Below, one piece after another: positions 1 through 7,811 of a DNA stretch of 21,608 nucleotides. The stretch comes from JBMYZL01 sp965661765 (GTDB taxonomy: Bacteria > Bacteroidota > Bacteroidia > Flavobacteriales_D > Sanyastnellaceae), in the NCBI GenBank assembly GCA_965661765.1, contig CBFIFE010000047.1, positions 1 through 21,608 on the forward strand. The letters are read 5' to 3'. Every line of letters starts with the position of its first letter. Position 1 is the first letter of the stretch. The position numbers and the translations under genes were made by a program. The notes beneath the pieces were generated by a model. That model saw only the letters and a program-made list of their open reading frames with translations. It was not told where the DNA came from and made no database searches.

Positions 1-1
1 T

Positions 2-1441
2 TTGGTTTGGTCTGCCCACTGCGCCGAAACACCCGACCACATCGAAATCGTCGGCTGCAAGGACTTCGAAGCCTGCAATTTCGACCCACAAGTCGACATC
101 AACGACCCCTCGGCATGCATCTATCCAGGCATGCCCTGCGAGGACTACGACGCCTGCACCTACGAAGACGTTGTCCAAGCCGATTGCACCTGCGCGGGCT
201 CATTTGTCGACTCAGATGACGACGGCGTTTGCAACGTCGAAGACGAATGCCCGACGAACCCCGACTTGACGGAAGAGGGACCTTGCGGTTGCGACACTCC
301 TGCGGACAACAACGGCAACAATGTCATCGATTGTATGGAATTCTGCGACGTTGACGCCGATGGCGATGGCGTGTGTGCTGAAAACGATTGCGACGACAAC
401 GACCCGACGAATCCTGACCCGATCACTGGCGAGTGCAGTTTGAATTGTGGCTGCATGAACCCTTTGGCGGCGAACTACAACCCGGATGCGGTTTGCAGCA
501 CGGCTTGTGTCTTCGATGATGTTTGCGACCTGATCAACTTGGGCGAGACCGCCGATGGGCTGCCAGTGGGGCTCGGGTTCCGCGGGGCGTATGCGGAGAG
601 TTTTGTGGCTTGGAATTACGCCGATCCCTGGAACAATCAGGCGGCAGGTGCGACGGACATTTCGCTTGAATTGTCAGGGGATGCAGACCAAACCCATTTC
701 CTCGTCGGCCCCTCCACCCTCACCACCGAAGGGTCATTCGGGTTCCGGATGCCCGTTTCGGGAACCTTTGCCTTCACGTGGTCGTTTGTCCATGGCAGTT
801 CGGACTTGAACCGTTCGCTCGCTTGGGTCGAAGTCGGAAGCGACCGCACCTACCTGCCCATCACCGAAACCGGCCTCGCGCCGGATGCGACGACGGTGCT
901 GCCTGCGGATTGGTACGCGCCGATGGACTTGTCGGCCATGGCCGGTGCAGCCCACGCTGCGCACTTCAACAGCCCGATGTACAACGCAGAGGAATGGTGT
1001 GGCATCTCGTTGCCTGTGGACGTGAGCACCCTGGAGGGCGCGTCTTCGGCGAATTGGTCAGCCCAGAACAGCGAAGGCACATCCTTCCCTTGGACGGCTG
1101 GCGAGCCGTTGGGTGAGTTCGCTCCGTTGCTGTTCCCCGAAATGCCTGCCGGCTTCACGGGCATGGCGACTGAAATCGGTGGCGGTTACCACAAGCCTGT
1201 GGTCGTCCGGGCGAATGCTGGCGAATACGTCAGCTTCCACATCGGTTACAACGCGGGCTACGCATCCGGCGCAACGGGTGCGCTGGTCATCAGCTCGCCG
1301 ATGTGGCTCAACAACTGCGGTGCCGAGCCTTGCGACGCGCCGTACGAGCCGCTCTGCCCAGCCGATGTCGACGGCAACGGTGTGGTCGCGGTGAGCGATT
1401 TGCTGCTCGTCCTTGCGGACTTCGGCAACAGCTGCGAATAA
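2..1441 (+). CDS. Secreted Cys/Asp-rich protein with C-terminal dockerin-like module (5' end cut by window)
   Basis: The frame is open to the left edge, so the N-terminus and any signal peptide lie outside the window; 479 residues are visible. Residues about 18-42 and 149-173 are copies of the GC-x-x-P-x-A-x-NYNP-type cysteine repeat of marine Bacteroidota secreted proteins (GCKDFEACNFDP, GCMNPLAANYNP). Residues about 68-140 hold Asp-rich calcium-binding-like stretches (DSDDDGVCNVEDECP and DVDADGDGVCAENDCDDNDP) resembling thrombospondin type 3 or MopE motifs. Residues about 174-445 are a Gly/Ala/Trp-rich region I do not recognise, probably beta-rich. The last 28 residues form a single EF-hand-like dockerin repeat (DVDGNGVVAVSDLLLVLA) ending in FGNSCE. 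The protein is probably extracellular and Ca2+-stabilised; its function is unknown. A second protein with the same ending is encoded at 13482-14177. Confidence 0.85.
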   Translation: MVWSAHCAETPDHIEIVGCKDFEACNFDPQVDINDPSACIYPGMPCEDYDACTYEDVVQADCTCAGSFVDSDDDGVCNVEDECPTNPDLTEEGPCGCDTPADNNGNNVIDCMEFCDVDADGDGVCAENDCDDNDPTNPDPITGECSLNCGCMNPLAANYNPDAVCSTACVFDDVCDLINLGETADGLPVGLGFRGAYAESFVAWNYADPWNNQAAGATDISLELSGDADQTHFLVGPSTLTTEGSFGFRMPVSGTFAFTWSFVHGSSDLNRSLAWVEVGSDRTYLPITETGLAPDATTVLPADWYAPMDLSAMAGAAHAAHFNSPMYNAEEWCGISLPVDVSTLEGASSANWSAQNSEGTSFPWTAGEPLGEFAPLLFPEMPAGFTGMATEIGGGYHKPVVVRANAGEYVSFHIGYNAGYASGATGALVISSPMWLNNCGAEPCDAPYEPLCPADVDGNGVVAVSDLLLVLADFGNSCE

Positions 1442-1469
1442 TCCGCGAAACTTCTCTGGTTAGAAAATG

Positions 1470-1499
1470 GCCCTCGCCCTCACCGGCGGGGGCTTTTTT
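1470..1499 (+). terminator. Rho-independent terminator
   Basis: A 9-bp stem (GCCCTCGCC at 1470-1478 against GGCGGGGGC at 1485-1493, with one U-G pair) closes a 6-base loop and is followed by six Ts (1494-1499). It lies 29 bases after the stop of the secreted-protein gene. It touches the stop codon of the convergent SulP gene. Read from the minus strand it is followed only by a short T-run, so it may terminate weakly in that direction too. Confidence 0.85.
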
Positions 1500-3028
1500 C
1501 ATCCTGCGGCGGAATCGCTGACCACTTTGTACGTCGGATCCTCGAAGTGGTTGATTTCGATGATGTCGTCCGCGCGGTCGATGAGGCGGCGGCAGTCTTC
1601 GGAGAGGTGCCGAAGGTGAACTTTTTTCCCAGAGGCCAAATACTGCGCTGTCACCTTGTTCAACGTCTCAATCGCCGACATGTCCGCAACCCGGCTTTCC
1701 GCGAAATCGATCACCACATGCTCGGGGTCGCCCTCGACGTCGAACTTGTCCATGAACGTGCTGGTCGAGCCAAAAAACAGCGGGCCGTAGATCTCGTAAT
1801 GCTTCCATCCATTTTCGTCGACGTGCTTTCGGGCCCGAATTCGCACGGCATTGTCCCATGCGAACATCAAGGCGGCGATGATGACACCCACCAAAACAGC
1901 CAAGGCCAAATTGTGCAGAAACGCAGTGATCAGCGTCACCAGCACCATGATCATCACATCACTGGTCGGCATCCGCCGGAAAGTCCGCAGCGAGGCCCAC
2001 TCGAACGTGCCGATGGCCACCATGATCATGAGACCGGTCAAAGCCGCCATCGGCAATCGGGCAATCAATGGCGCCCCAAACATGATGAAGACCAACAACA
2101 TGCTGGCGGCAATGATGCCGGAGAGCCGCGCCCGCGCACCTGAACTGACGTTGATGAGGCTTTGGCCAATCATTGCGCAACCGCCCATTCCGCTGAAGAG
2201 GCCGCTCAAAATGTTTGCAGAGCCTTGGGCCACACATTCCCGGTTGCCTTGTCCCCGTGTGCCGGTGATTTCATCGAGGATGTTCAAGGTCAAGAGGCTC
2301 TCGATCAAGCCCACACCAGCTACAATCGCAGCGTAGGGGAAAATGATCTGAAGGGTTTCCCAGGTGAAAGGGACGACGGGGAAGTGAAATGGGGGGAAGC
2401 CTCCGCTGATGTCAGCGAGGTCGCCTACTGTCTTTGTGTCGAGCCCGAAGACTGTTGCGATGCCGAAAACCACCAGAATCGCGGTCAAGCCGCCAGGAAC
2501 AGCTTTTGTCAACTTTGGCAAAAAGGCAATGATGGCCATCGAGAGCAGCACCAACCCTGCGAAGATGACCAACTCGGACCCGGAGAGCCAGTCGCCGGAC
2601 GCGTCCTGGAATTGGGCGATTTGGCTCCCACCGATCACAATGGCCAGCCCATTGACGAAGCCAAAAATCACGGGTTGAGGCACCAGGCGCATCAACTTGC
2701 CAAGTCGCAGCAGGCCAGCAGCAATCTGGATGAGACCGGCGAGGATGACTGTTGCAAAGATGTACTCCGCTCCATGGGACAGGGCCAGGGATGCAATGAC
2801 CACAGCGATGGCCCCCGTGGCGCCACTGATCATGCCCGGCCGGCCTCCAAGGACACTCGCGACCAGCCCGACAACGAAGGCCGCGTAAAGACCGGTCAGC
2901 GGACTGAGGCCAGCGATGAGCGCAAAGGCCACCGCTTCGGGGATCAAGGCCATGGCAACCGTCAATCCGCTGAGAATCTCATTGCGGTAGTTGACGGTTT
3001 GTTTGAAATCAAAAAGGGCGAGTCGCAT
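1499..3028 (-). CDS. SulP family inorganic anion transporter (SLC26-like)
   Basis: Predicted inner-membrane transporter of sulfate, bicarbonate or another anion. The 509 residues begin MRLALFDFKQ, then show the SulP N-terminal signature (GLTVAMALIPEAVAFALIAG, about residues 21-40), a Gly-rich stretch (GGRPGMISGATGAIAV, about 61-76) and many hydrophobic segments. A cytoplasmic STAS domain follows at about residues 410-500 (VVIDFAESRVADMSAIETL). Length fits a compact bacterial SulP. The open frame extends upstream to a TTG at 3121, but I chose the ATG at 3028. It has a GAGGAA ribosome-binding sequence about 10 bases upstream, and a good promoter lies between the two candidate starts. The substrate cannot be read from sequence; no sulfate-assimilation or carbonic-anhydrase gene is adjacent. 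Confidence 0.9.
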   Translation of the reverse strand: MRLALFDFKQTVNYRNEILSGLTVAMALIPEAVAFALIAGLSPLTGLYAAFVVGLVASVLGGRPGMISGATGAIAVVIASLALSHGAEYIFATVILAGLIQIAAGLLRLGKLMRLVPQPVIFGFVNGLAIVIGGSQIAQFQDASGDWLSGSELVIFAGLVLLSMAIIAFLPKLTKAVPGGLTAILVVFGIATVFGLDTKTVGDLADISGGFPPFHFPVVPFTWETLQIIFPYAAIVAGVGLIESLLTLNILDEITGTRGQGNRECVAQGSANILSGLFSGMGGCAMIGQSLINVSSGARARLSGIIAASMLLVFIMFGAPLIARLPMAALTGLMIMVAIGTFEWASLRTFRRMPTSDVMIMVLVTLITAFLHNLALAVLVGVIIAALMFAWDNAVRIRARKHVDENGWKHYEIYGPLFFGSTSTFMDKFDVEGDPEHVVIDFAESRVADMSAIETLNKVTAQYLASGKKVHLRHLSEDCRRLIDRADDIIEINHFEDPTYKVVSDSAAG

Positions 3029-3056
3029 GGTGTGGAGATTCCTCAAAATGAATTGG

Positions 3057-3088
3057 CAAAAGTACTTGCTGCTTGAAGGGCATGGAAA
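3057..3088 (-). promoter_or_regulatory. Bacteroidota-type promoter of the SulP gene
   Basis: On the minus strand the -7 box TACTTTTG (3064-3057) matches TAnnTTTG exactly. A TTTC (3088-3085), one mismatch from TTTG, lies 20 bases further upstream, the usual spacing. Transcription would begin near 3050, giving a leader of about 20 bases to the ATG at 3028. This argues against the longer TTG start at 3121. Confidence 0.6.
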
Positions 3089-3148
3089 CCTTGTGCCAAA
3101 TCTTTCCGTAGATTTCTTCAAACAAGCATTGGCTGCTACGATAAGAAA

Positions 3149-3718
3149 ATGTTGAAATCAGGATTTGAATTGGAGGGGACAAGCCTGTTTGAAATTCAGG
3201 TGAACAAAGATGCCCGAGGGCAATTCTCGGAATATTTCAAGACCTCCTGGGGATCTTCGTTGGAAGCTCATCAATGGGCAATCGTCCGTTCGGAACAAGG
3301 GGTTGTTCGCGGTGGACACCTGCACTTTCGCCACGACGAGTATTTTGCCATCATCGAAGGCGTGGCTTGGCTAGGTCTTTATGACTTTCGACGAAATTCA
3401 GCAACGGCGGGCAAACATGCGCTGTATCGGCTGGATGGCGACAGGCCTGCGGCTGTGGTGTTTCCTCCCGGATTGATTCATGCTTGGTGTTTTCCATGCG
3501 GTCGTGGCTTGCACTTGCAAGGGGTCTCCGAAGAGTTTGAATCTTATGGATCTGATGACAACCACACTTGTGCTTGGGACGATCCAGAACTGGGGATTCC
3601 TTGGCCCAAATTCGATGCAGTTGTGAGCGACCGAGCAGCCGAAGCACCGAGCCTCAGCGATTTGCAAAAACGGTTTGACGACAGAACCTTGGTTTCAATG
3701 CGCCGCAAGGGTCGCTAA
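3149..3718 (+). CDS. RmlC-like cupin, putative dTDP-sugar 3,5-epimerase or isomerase
   Basis: A 189-residue cupin of the dTDP-4-dehydrorhamnose 3,5-epimerase superfamily. The pattern follows RmlC in order: DARGQFSEYF near residue 21, RGGHLHFRHDEYF (His57 aligns with the RmlC catalytic base), FPPGLIHAW near 106-113, and WDDPELGIPWP near 143-153, which matches the RmlC motif W-N-D-P-x-LGI-x-WP. RmlC normally has RGLHYQ where this protein has RGGHLHF, so it may be a diverged epimerase or a 3,4-ketoisomerase-type enzyme. It probably modifies a nucleotide sugar for surface glycan. It is divergent from SulP, and its 3' end overlaps the convergent oxidoreductase gene by 24 bases. Confidence 0.75.
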   Translation: MLKSGFELEGTSLFEIQVNKDARGQFSEYFKTSWGSSLEAHQWAIVRSEQGVVRGGHLHFRHDEYFAIIEGVAWLGLYDFRRNSATAGKHALYRLDGDRPAAVVFPPGLIHAWCFPCGRGLHLQGVSEEFESYGSDDNHTCAWDDPELGIPWPKFDAVVSDRAAEAPSLSDLQKRFDDRTLVSMRRKGR

Positions 3719-4621
3719 AACCCGCGCGTAGCGCAAGGCTTGTTCGGGCGTTGTCTCGGGTTCATGTCCTCCTGCAAGAAAGTTGAGCCAGGCCCGCAAT
3801 TCGTTTTGCAGCGCAGTTGTTGAACCATCGAAGGCAAGCTGGCATGTTGTCGTTCGCGACATTGGGGTGCGCGCATCGCCTTTGAACCAATGAACGGCGG
3901 GGTCTCTGGACTCGTCGAACACAAACGCTCCTTCGGTTCCTTGAATGCGAATCAGGCGAGACTTCCAAGGCGACCGGTTGCCGAACTCCATGGAGACGAG
4001 TGGCAGTTCGGGTTGCTGCAAGACGATTTGGCCCCAACGCTCAACACCCATCGCATCTCGCTCTAAGTGCGCAGAAGAGACTACGGGCAACTGGCCGATG
4101 AGCAAATCCGCGATGGACAGGTCGTGAATGAGCAGATTCGGAATTGACCCGACGTCTTGCCTCGGCGAAGTCCAGCCGAGCCTTTCCGTGCGCACAAGTT
4201 GCACCTCGCCCAATGCCCCATCCGCGATAGCGTCTCGCATGGCGATCAGGGCCGGATGATACCGCCAAATGTGCATGACGTGAATGCAGATTCCGGCGGG
4301 TGCGTGCTTGAGTACATCGAAATCGCACAAGTTGGCGAACAATGGTTTTTCCACAAACAACGGAATGCCCAAGGCCCACCATCGCTCCAAATCTTGTGCG
4401 TGACCACTCGTCGGTGTGGCCAAAATGATGCCGTCAATTGCGCTGAATGCTGTCGACTCCGCTGCCAAAGGATCGCAAAACACCCGCTCGGCCCCTTCGG
4501 CCAAAGCGCTTTGCCGTGCATCTGATGAAGGATCGAACACCCAAACATCGAGGGACATTTGGCACAAATCGCGCAAAATTGCCCGGCCCCACACGCCGCA
4601 GCCCACCAGCAGTATCTTCAT
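3695..4621 (-). CDS. Gfo/Idh/MocA family NAD(P)-dependent oxidoreductase
   Basis: 308 residues. The N-terminal Rossmann fold starts MKILLVGCGVWGRAI with the GxGxxG nucleotide-binding motif at residues 7-12. The family hallmark EKP is at 91-93 (FVEKPLF). A LLIHDLSIADL stretch near residue 165 corresponds to the conserved His/Asp region of the C-terminal catalytic domain. Members oxidise or reduce sugars, nucleotide sugars or cyclitols. With an RmlC-like cupin and a glycosyltransferase close by, a role in surface-sugar synthesis is likely, but the substrate is unknown. I chose the ATG at 4621; an in-frame TTG at 4627 would add two residues. The 3' end overlaps the cupin gene tail to tail. Confidence 0.85.
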   Translation of the reverse strand: MKILLVGCGVWGRAILRDLCQMSLDVWVFDPSSDARQSALAEGAERVFCDPLAAESTAFSAIDGIILATPTSGHAQDLERWWALGIPLFVEKPLFANLCDFDVLKHAPAGICIHVMHIWRYHPALIAMRDAIADGALGEVQLVRTERLGWTSPRQDVGSIPNLLIHDLSIADLLIGQLPVVSSAHLERDAMGVERWGQIVLQQPELPLVSMEFGNRSPWKSRLIRIQGTEGAFVFDESRDPAVHWFKGDARTPMSRTTTCQLAFDGSTTALQNELRAWLNFLAGGHEPETTPEQALRYARVLATLAAH

Positions 4622-4690
4622 GCCCAAAAGTTAAGTGGATTCGTTTTGATTTCCTTTTTCCAAAGCAAGCACAAAAAAATCCTTCATGCC

Positions 4691-5125
4691 TTGTGGGTGT
4701 GGCGCGAACGCCGACGTGTTGACCCGCTGCAGCAGCCAGTTCGGCGGGATTTGAAGGCATGGAGAATCTCGAAAGAAGTGGAACTTGTGGCCTATTGGAA
4801 AGTCGTTCCGAATGGCAGAGGTGTGGCTTTGTTGGTCCGCGTGGCAGGGCGAGAATTGTTGAAATATGACTTTCTCTCAGGAACGGATGCGCACTGGCAC
4901 AGTTGGCCTGAATTTGCCATCCGCCAGTCGTTTCCGAGCGATGTCCAGCCATTGGATTGGGTTTTGGGCCAAATCTCCAGGCACTTCGCCGCCGCCATCC
5001 CTTCTCATCCCCGACCGGGCAAGCGAAGCACAGAATTTGTACTCAGCGCAGCAGTAGCGGCCGAAATCCGCCAACAGTGCGAAGCGTGGTTGACAGACAC
5101 CCCTTGGTCCCCTCCGGTCAGCTGA
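4691..5125 (+). CDS. Hypothetical protein, family not recognised
   Basis: An open frame of about 144 residues from a TTG at 4691, or a GTG at 4697; no in-frame ATG exists after the divergent oxidoreductase start, and the frame is open back to 4559. The deduced protein begins LWVWRERRRVDPLQQP, is rich in Trp and Arg, and reads like a small soluble alpha/beta protein (for example ELVAYWKVVPNGRGVALLVR, then LLKYDFLSGTDAHWHSWPEF). There is no signal peptide or membrane segment. The stop overlaps the convergent glycosyltransferase stop by 8 bases. Placement between two sugar enzymes is the only functional hint. The start is uncertain, and a non-coding interval is possible. Confidence 0.5.
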   Translation: MWVWRERRRVDPLQQPVRRDLKAWRISKEVELVAYWKVVPNGRGVALLVRVAGRELLKYDFLSGTDAHWHSWPEFAIRQSFPSDVQPLDWVLGQISRHFAAAIPSHPRPGKRSTEFVLSAAVAAEIRQQCEAWLTDTPWSPPVS

Positions 5126-5999
5126 AGGGGCTGAAGAGCCAAGTGATTTTCCTCAAGATTCGGTGCCGCCCCCGGTAAAACAGAAGCCAACGCCGGTTCC
5201 ATTTTCGATACAGAATGGTTGTTCGTTCGATGTGTTGGTTGAAGGCCTGTTGCCGAAGGCCCTTCGCGTCGATTTCCATTTCGGCCACAAGCCCTGAAGC
5301 AATTTCGGCATGTCGTGACCAAGCCTCGCCGAACTCGACTTTCGCAAAATACAGGTAGCTCGCGAGCTGCGTGCTGCAAACGCGGTGTTCAGGCACTGCC
5401 AGCAGCTTTCGCCACATGAACACATCGGTTTCTTTCTCTGTCCGCGGGGTGGTGGTCCATCCCGTTGTTTGATCATACAACGCCCGGCTATGGACCACCG
5501 CGCTCAGCGGAAAGCTCGCCTCCGGATGTGGTTTTCTGGGGGGAGGGGGGATGGACCAAACATTGCATGGGTTTTGCATGGGCCAGAATTCACGCTTCTT
5601 TGTGACGCCCAGGCCTTGCGCCACGTAAAACCCGAAGGGATGCTCCGTGAGTTGTTCCACGGCCCATTCCAAATGTTCGGGAAACCACAAGTCCCGGTCG
5701 CAGATGTAAGCCACAAAGGGAAAACGGATGGGGTCGGCGGCAGCAATCTGGTCATGCCGATGCGGTTCTCCTCGCCGTTTTGATTTGGCCAATCGCAGCA
5801 GATCCATCCTCGCGTCGCCCGCAATCAGAGGTGACACAGCCTTTGCTTGGTCCTCTGACATCCCATCACCGATGATGACACACCGCCAGTGCGGGTACGT
5901 TTGCGTTTGGATCGACTTCAAGGCAAGCCTGAGCTGCTCGGGTCGATCGCCCATGGTGGGCAGCACAATCAGGACCGCTGCCGCCTCAGATTCCGCCAT
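5118..5999 (-). CDS. Family 2 glycosyltransferase
   Basis: 293 residues with a GT-A-type N-terminus: VLIVLPTMGDRPEQLRLALK, then SIQTQTYPHWRCVIIGDGMS (about residues 9-48), the usual start of GT2 enzymes. An acidic D-R-D at residues 101-103 (YICDRDLWFPEHL) takes the place of the metal-binding DXD. The C-terminus is basic and aromatic (YRKWNRRWLLFYRGRHR), suggesting membrane association. It probably transfers a sugar to a surface polysaccharide or lipid. It starts 11 bases after the fadE stop with an AAGGA-like ribosome-binding sequence 8 bases before the ATG. It could therefore be read from the fad operon transcript, although the functions are unrelated. Confidence 0.8.
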   Translation of the reverse strand: MAESEAAAVLIVLPTMGDRPEQLRLALKSIQTQTYPHWRCVIIGDGMSEDQAKAVSPLIAGDARMDLLRLAKSKRRGEPHRHDQIAAADPIRFPFVAYICDRDLWFPEHLEWAVEQLTEHPFGFYVAQGLGVTKKREFWPMQNPCNVWSIPPPPRKPHPEASFPLSAVVHSRALYDQTTGWTTTPRTEKETDVFMWRKLLAVPEHRVCSTQLASYLYFAKVEFGEAWSRHAEIASGLVAEMEIDAKGLRQQAFNQHIERTTILYRKWNRRWLLFYRGRHRILRKITWLFSPFS

Positions 6000-6010
6000 C
6001 TGTGAGATCC

Positions 6011-7792
6011 TTAGAAGGTGTATGCATTCCCCTCGATGAGGTGTTGTGCAATGCGTTGGCGGGCTTCTTTCGTGTTGAAGTCCGCAGTTTTGCAGAACCG
6101 CTTGAGACCCATCAGCATCATCTTCAGCTCATCCCCATCCGCAAAGCCCAGCAAGGCTTCCTTGCCCGCGCTGTGGACCCATTCGGAGGCCTCATAGGCA
6201 TAGACCCGCATCATGTCGGTCTGCAAAGAAACATCCTCGCGAAGCCCGGCCAGCTTTTGGACGCGGAGAACGGTCGACTCGAGGGTGTAGACCCAAATCG
6301 CCATGTCCGCAATCCCCATGAGAATCTCCTGTTCTTTGGCGAGGGTCATCATGAGCTTCTGGGCGGCAGAGCCAGCAACCATCAGAATGGCTTTCTTCAA
6401 ATTGCGCACATAGGCCAAGTGCTCCTCAAATACGTCCGATGGACCGGGGCCGAAGTCCGGAATTCCCGTCAGCTCGTTCGCCACAGCCATTGCCGGTCCC
6501 ATCAAGTCCATCTCGCCCTTCATGGCCTTCTTCAGGATCATGTCCACCGTCAACATCCGGTTGATTTCGTTGGTGCCCTCGAAGATTCGGTTGATGCGTG
6601 CGTCGCGGTAAGCCATTTCTGCACGTGTCTCGGCGCTGTAGCCCATTCCGCCATGGATTTGGACTGCTTCATCGACGACATAATCGAGGACCTCGGAGCC
6701 CAGCACCTTCATCATCGCACATTCGGGCGCAAAATCCGCGATGCCCTTCAATGTGGCCTCGCCATGCTCCATGCCTTCGGCTTTCAGCGCTTGGATGGCG
6801 TCTTCAATGTTCTGCGTGGCGCGATATGTGGCCGACTCGCAACTGTAGATTCGAATCGCTGCCTCGGCCAACTTGTATCGAATCGCACCGTATTTGCTGA
6901 TGGGCCGGCCAAACTGGTTGCGCTCATTCGCGTATCGCACCGACGTCGTCAATGCATCTTTCGCTGCGCCCAGCACCGCCCCGCCCAGCTTGATTCGACC
7001 GATGTTCAGGATGTTCACGGCGATCTTGAACCCCTTTTGCCGCTCATACAGCAGGTTCTCGACGGGAACTTTGACGTCGTTGAAAAAGATTTGGCGAGTG
7101 GACGAGCCCTTGATGCCCATTTTCTTCTCTTCCGGATTCTTTGAAATGCCTTCGCTGTGGCCATCCACGATGAAAGCAGTCAGATTCTCGTCCTCGTCGA
7201 TTTTTGCAAAAACAATCATGACATCCGCGAATCCACCGTTCGTGATCCACATTTTCTGCCCATTGATCAAGTAATGCTTCCCATCTTCGGTCAGTGTGGC
7301 CTTGGTTCGACCGCTGTTCGCGTCCGATCCCGCCCCAGGTTCCGTCAGGCAGTAGCATCCTTTCAGGGCGCCGGATGCCAATCCGGGAACCCATTGTTGC
7401 TTCTGCTCTTCATTGCCGTAGTAGAGAATCGGCAGGGTTCCAATGCCCGTGTGGGCGCTGAATGCGACGCTGTAGGCGTGTGCTCCGCCGATGGCTTCCG
7501 TGATGAGCATGGTGGTTTTGAAGTCCAAACCCATTCCCCCCAATGCCTCCGGCACCGAACTGCCCAACAGCCCGAGCTCACCCGCCTCTTCCATGAGCTT
7601 GGGCACAAGGCCTTCCTCCTGGTTGTCAATGGCTTCGAGATTGGGGACGATGCGCTTCTCGACAAACTCGAGGGTCATTTGCTTCATCATCAACTGCTCT
7701 TCATTCCACTCTTCGGGAATGAAAATTTCGCTTGCTGGTGTTTCCCGAATGAGGAATTCCCCGCCGCGGATGGCTGTGTTTTCTGTGGACAT
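6011..7792 (-). CDS. fadE: Acyl-CoA dehydrogenase, long FadE type
   Basis: Catalyses the FAD-dependent first step of beta-oxidation, acyl-CoA to trans-2-enoyl-CoA. 593 residues: an N-terminal helical domain, the FAD/substrate motif CYCLTEPGAGSDA (about 146-158), MWITNGGFADV (181-191), a flavin-site IHGGMGYSAE (379-388), and RIFEGTNEINR, in which Glu405 aligns with the catalytic base of medium/very-long-chain enzymes. About 160 further residues form the C-terminal extension seen in long-chain enzymes and Bacillus FadE. It lies 19 bases downstream of fadA and is the third enzyme of a marR-fadN-fadA-fadE cluster. Chain-length preference cannot be read from the sequence. Confidence 0.95.
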   Translation of the reverse strand: MSTENTAIRGGEFLIRETPASEIFIPEEWNEEQLMMKQMTLEFVEKRIVPNLEAIDNQEEGLVPKLMEEAGELGLLGSSVPEALGGMGLDFKTTMLITEAIGGAHAYSVAFSAHTGIGTLPILYYGNEEQKQQWVPGLASGALKGCYCLTEPGAGSDANSGRTKATLTEDGKHYLINGQKMWITNGGFADVMIVFAKIDEDENLTAFIVDGHSEGISKNPEEKKMGIKGSSTRQIFFNDVKVPVENLLYERQKGFKIAVNILNIGRIKLGGAVLGAAKDALTTSVRYANERNQFGRPISKYGAIRYKLAEAAIRIYSCESATYRATQNIEDAIQALKAEGMEHGEATLKGIADFAPECAMMKVLGSEVLDYVVDEAVQIHGGMGYSAETRAEMAYRDARINRIFEGTNEINRMLTVDMILKKAMKGEMDLMGPAMAVANELTGIPDFGPGPSDVFEEHLAYVRNLKKAILMVAGSAAQKLMMTLAKEQEILMGIADMAIWVYTLESTVLRVQKLAGLREDVSLQTDMMRVYAYEASEWVHSAGKEALLGFADGDELKMMLMGLKRFCKTADFNTKEARQRIAQHLIEGNAYTF

Positions 7793-7811
7793 GATTGTTT
7801 CTTCGAGGATT

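Noticed and set aside
2162..3076. Plus-strand open frame of 304 codons opposite the SulP gene
   Set aside because: It is polar and His/Gln/Asp-rich, the mirror image of a hydrophobic transporter frame; SulP motifs on the minus strand are clear.
6002..7144. Plus-strand open frame of 380 codons opposite fadE
   Set aside because: A shadow of the fadE codon pattern; catalytic motifs of fadE are continuous on the other strand and the antisense product has no recognisable domain.
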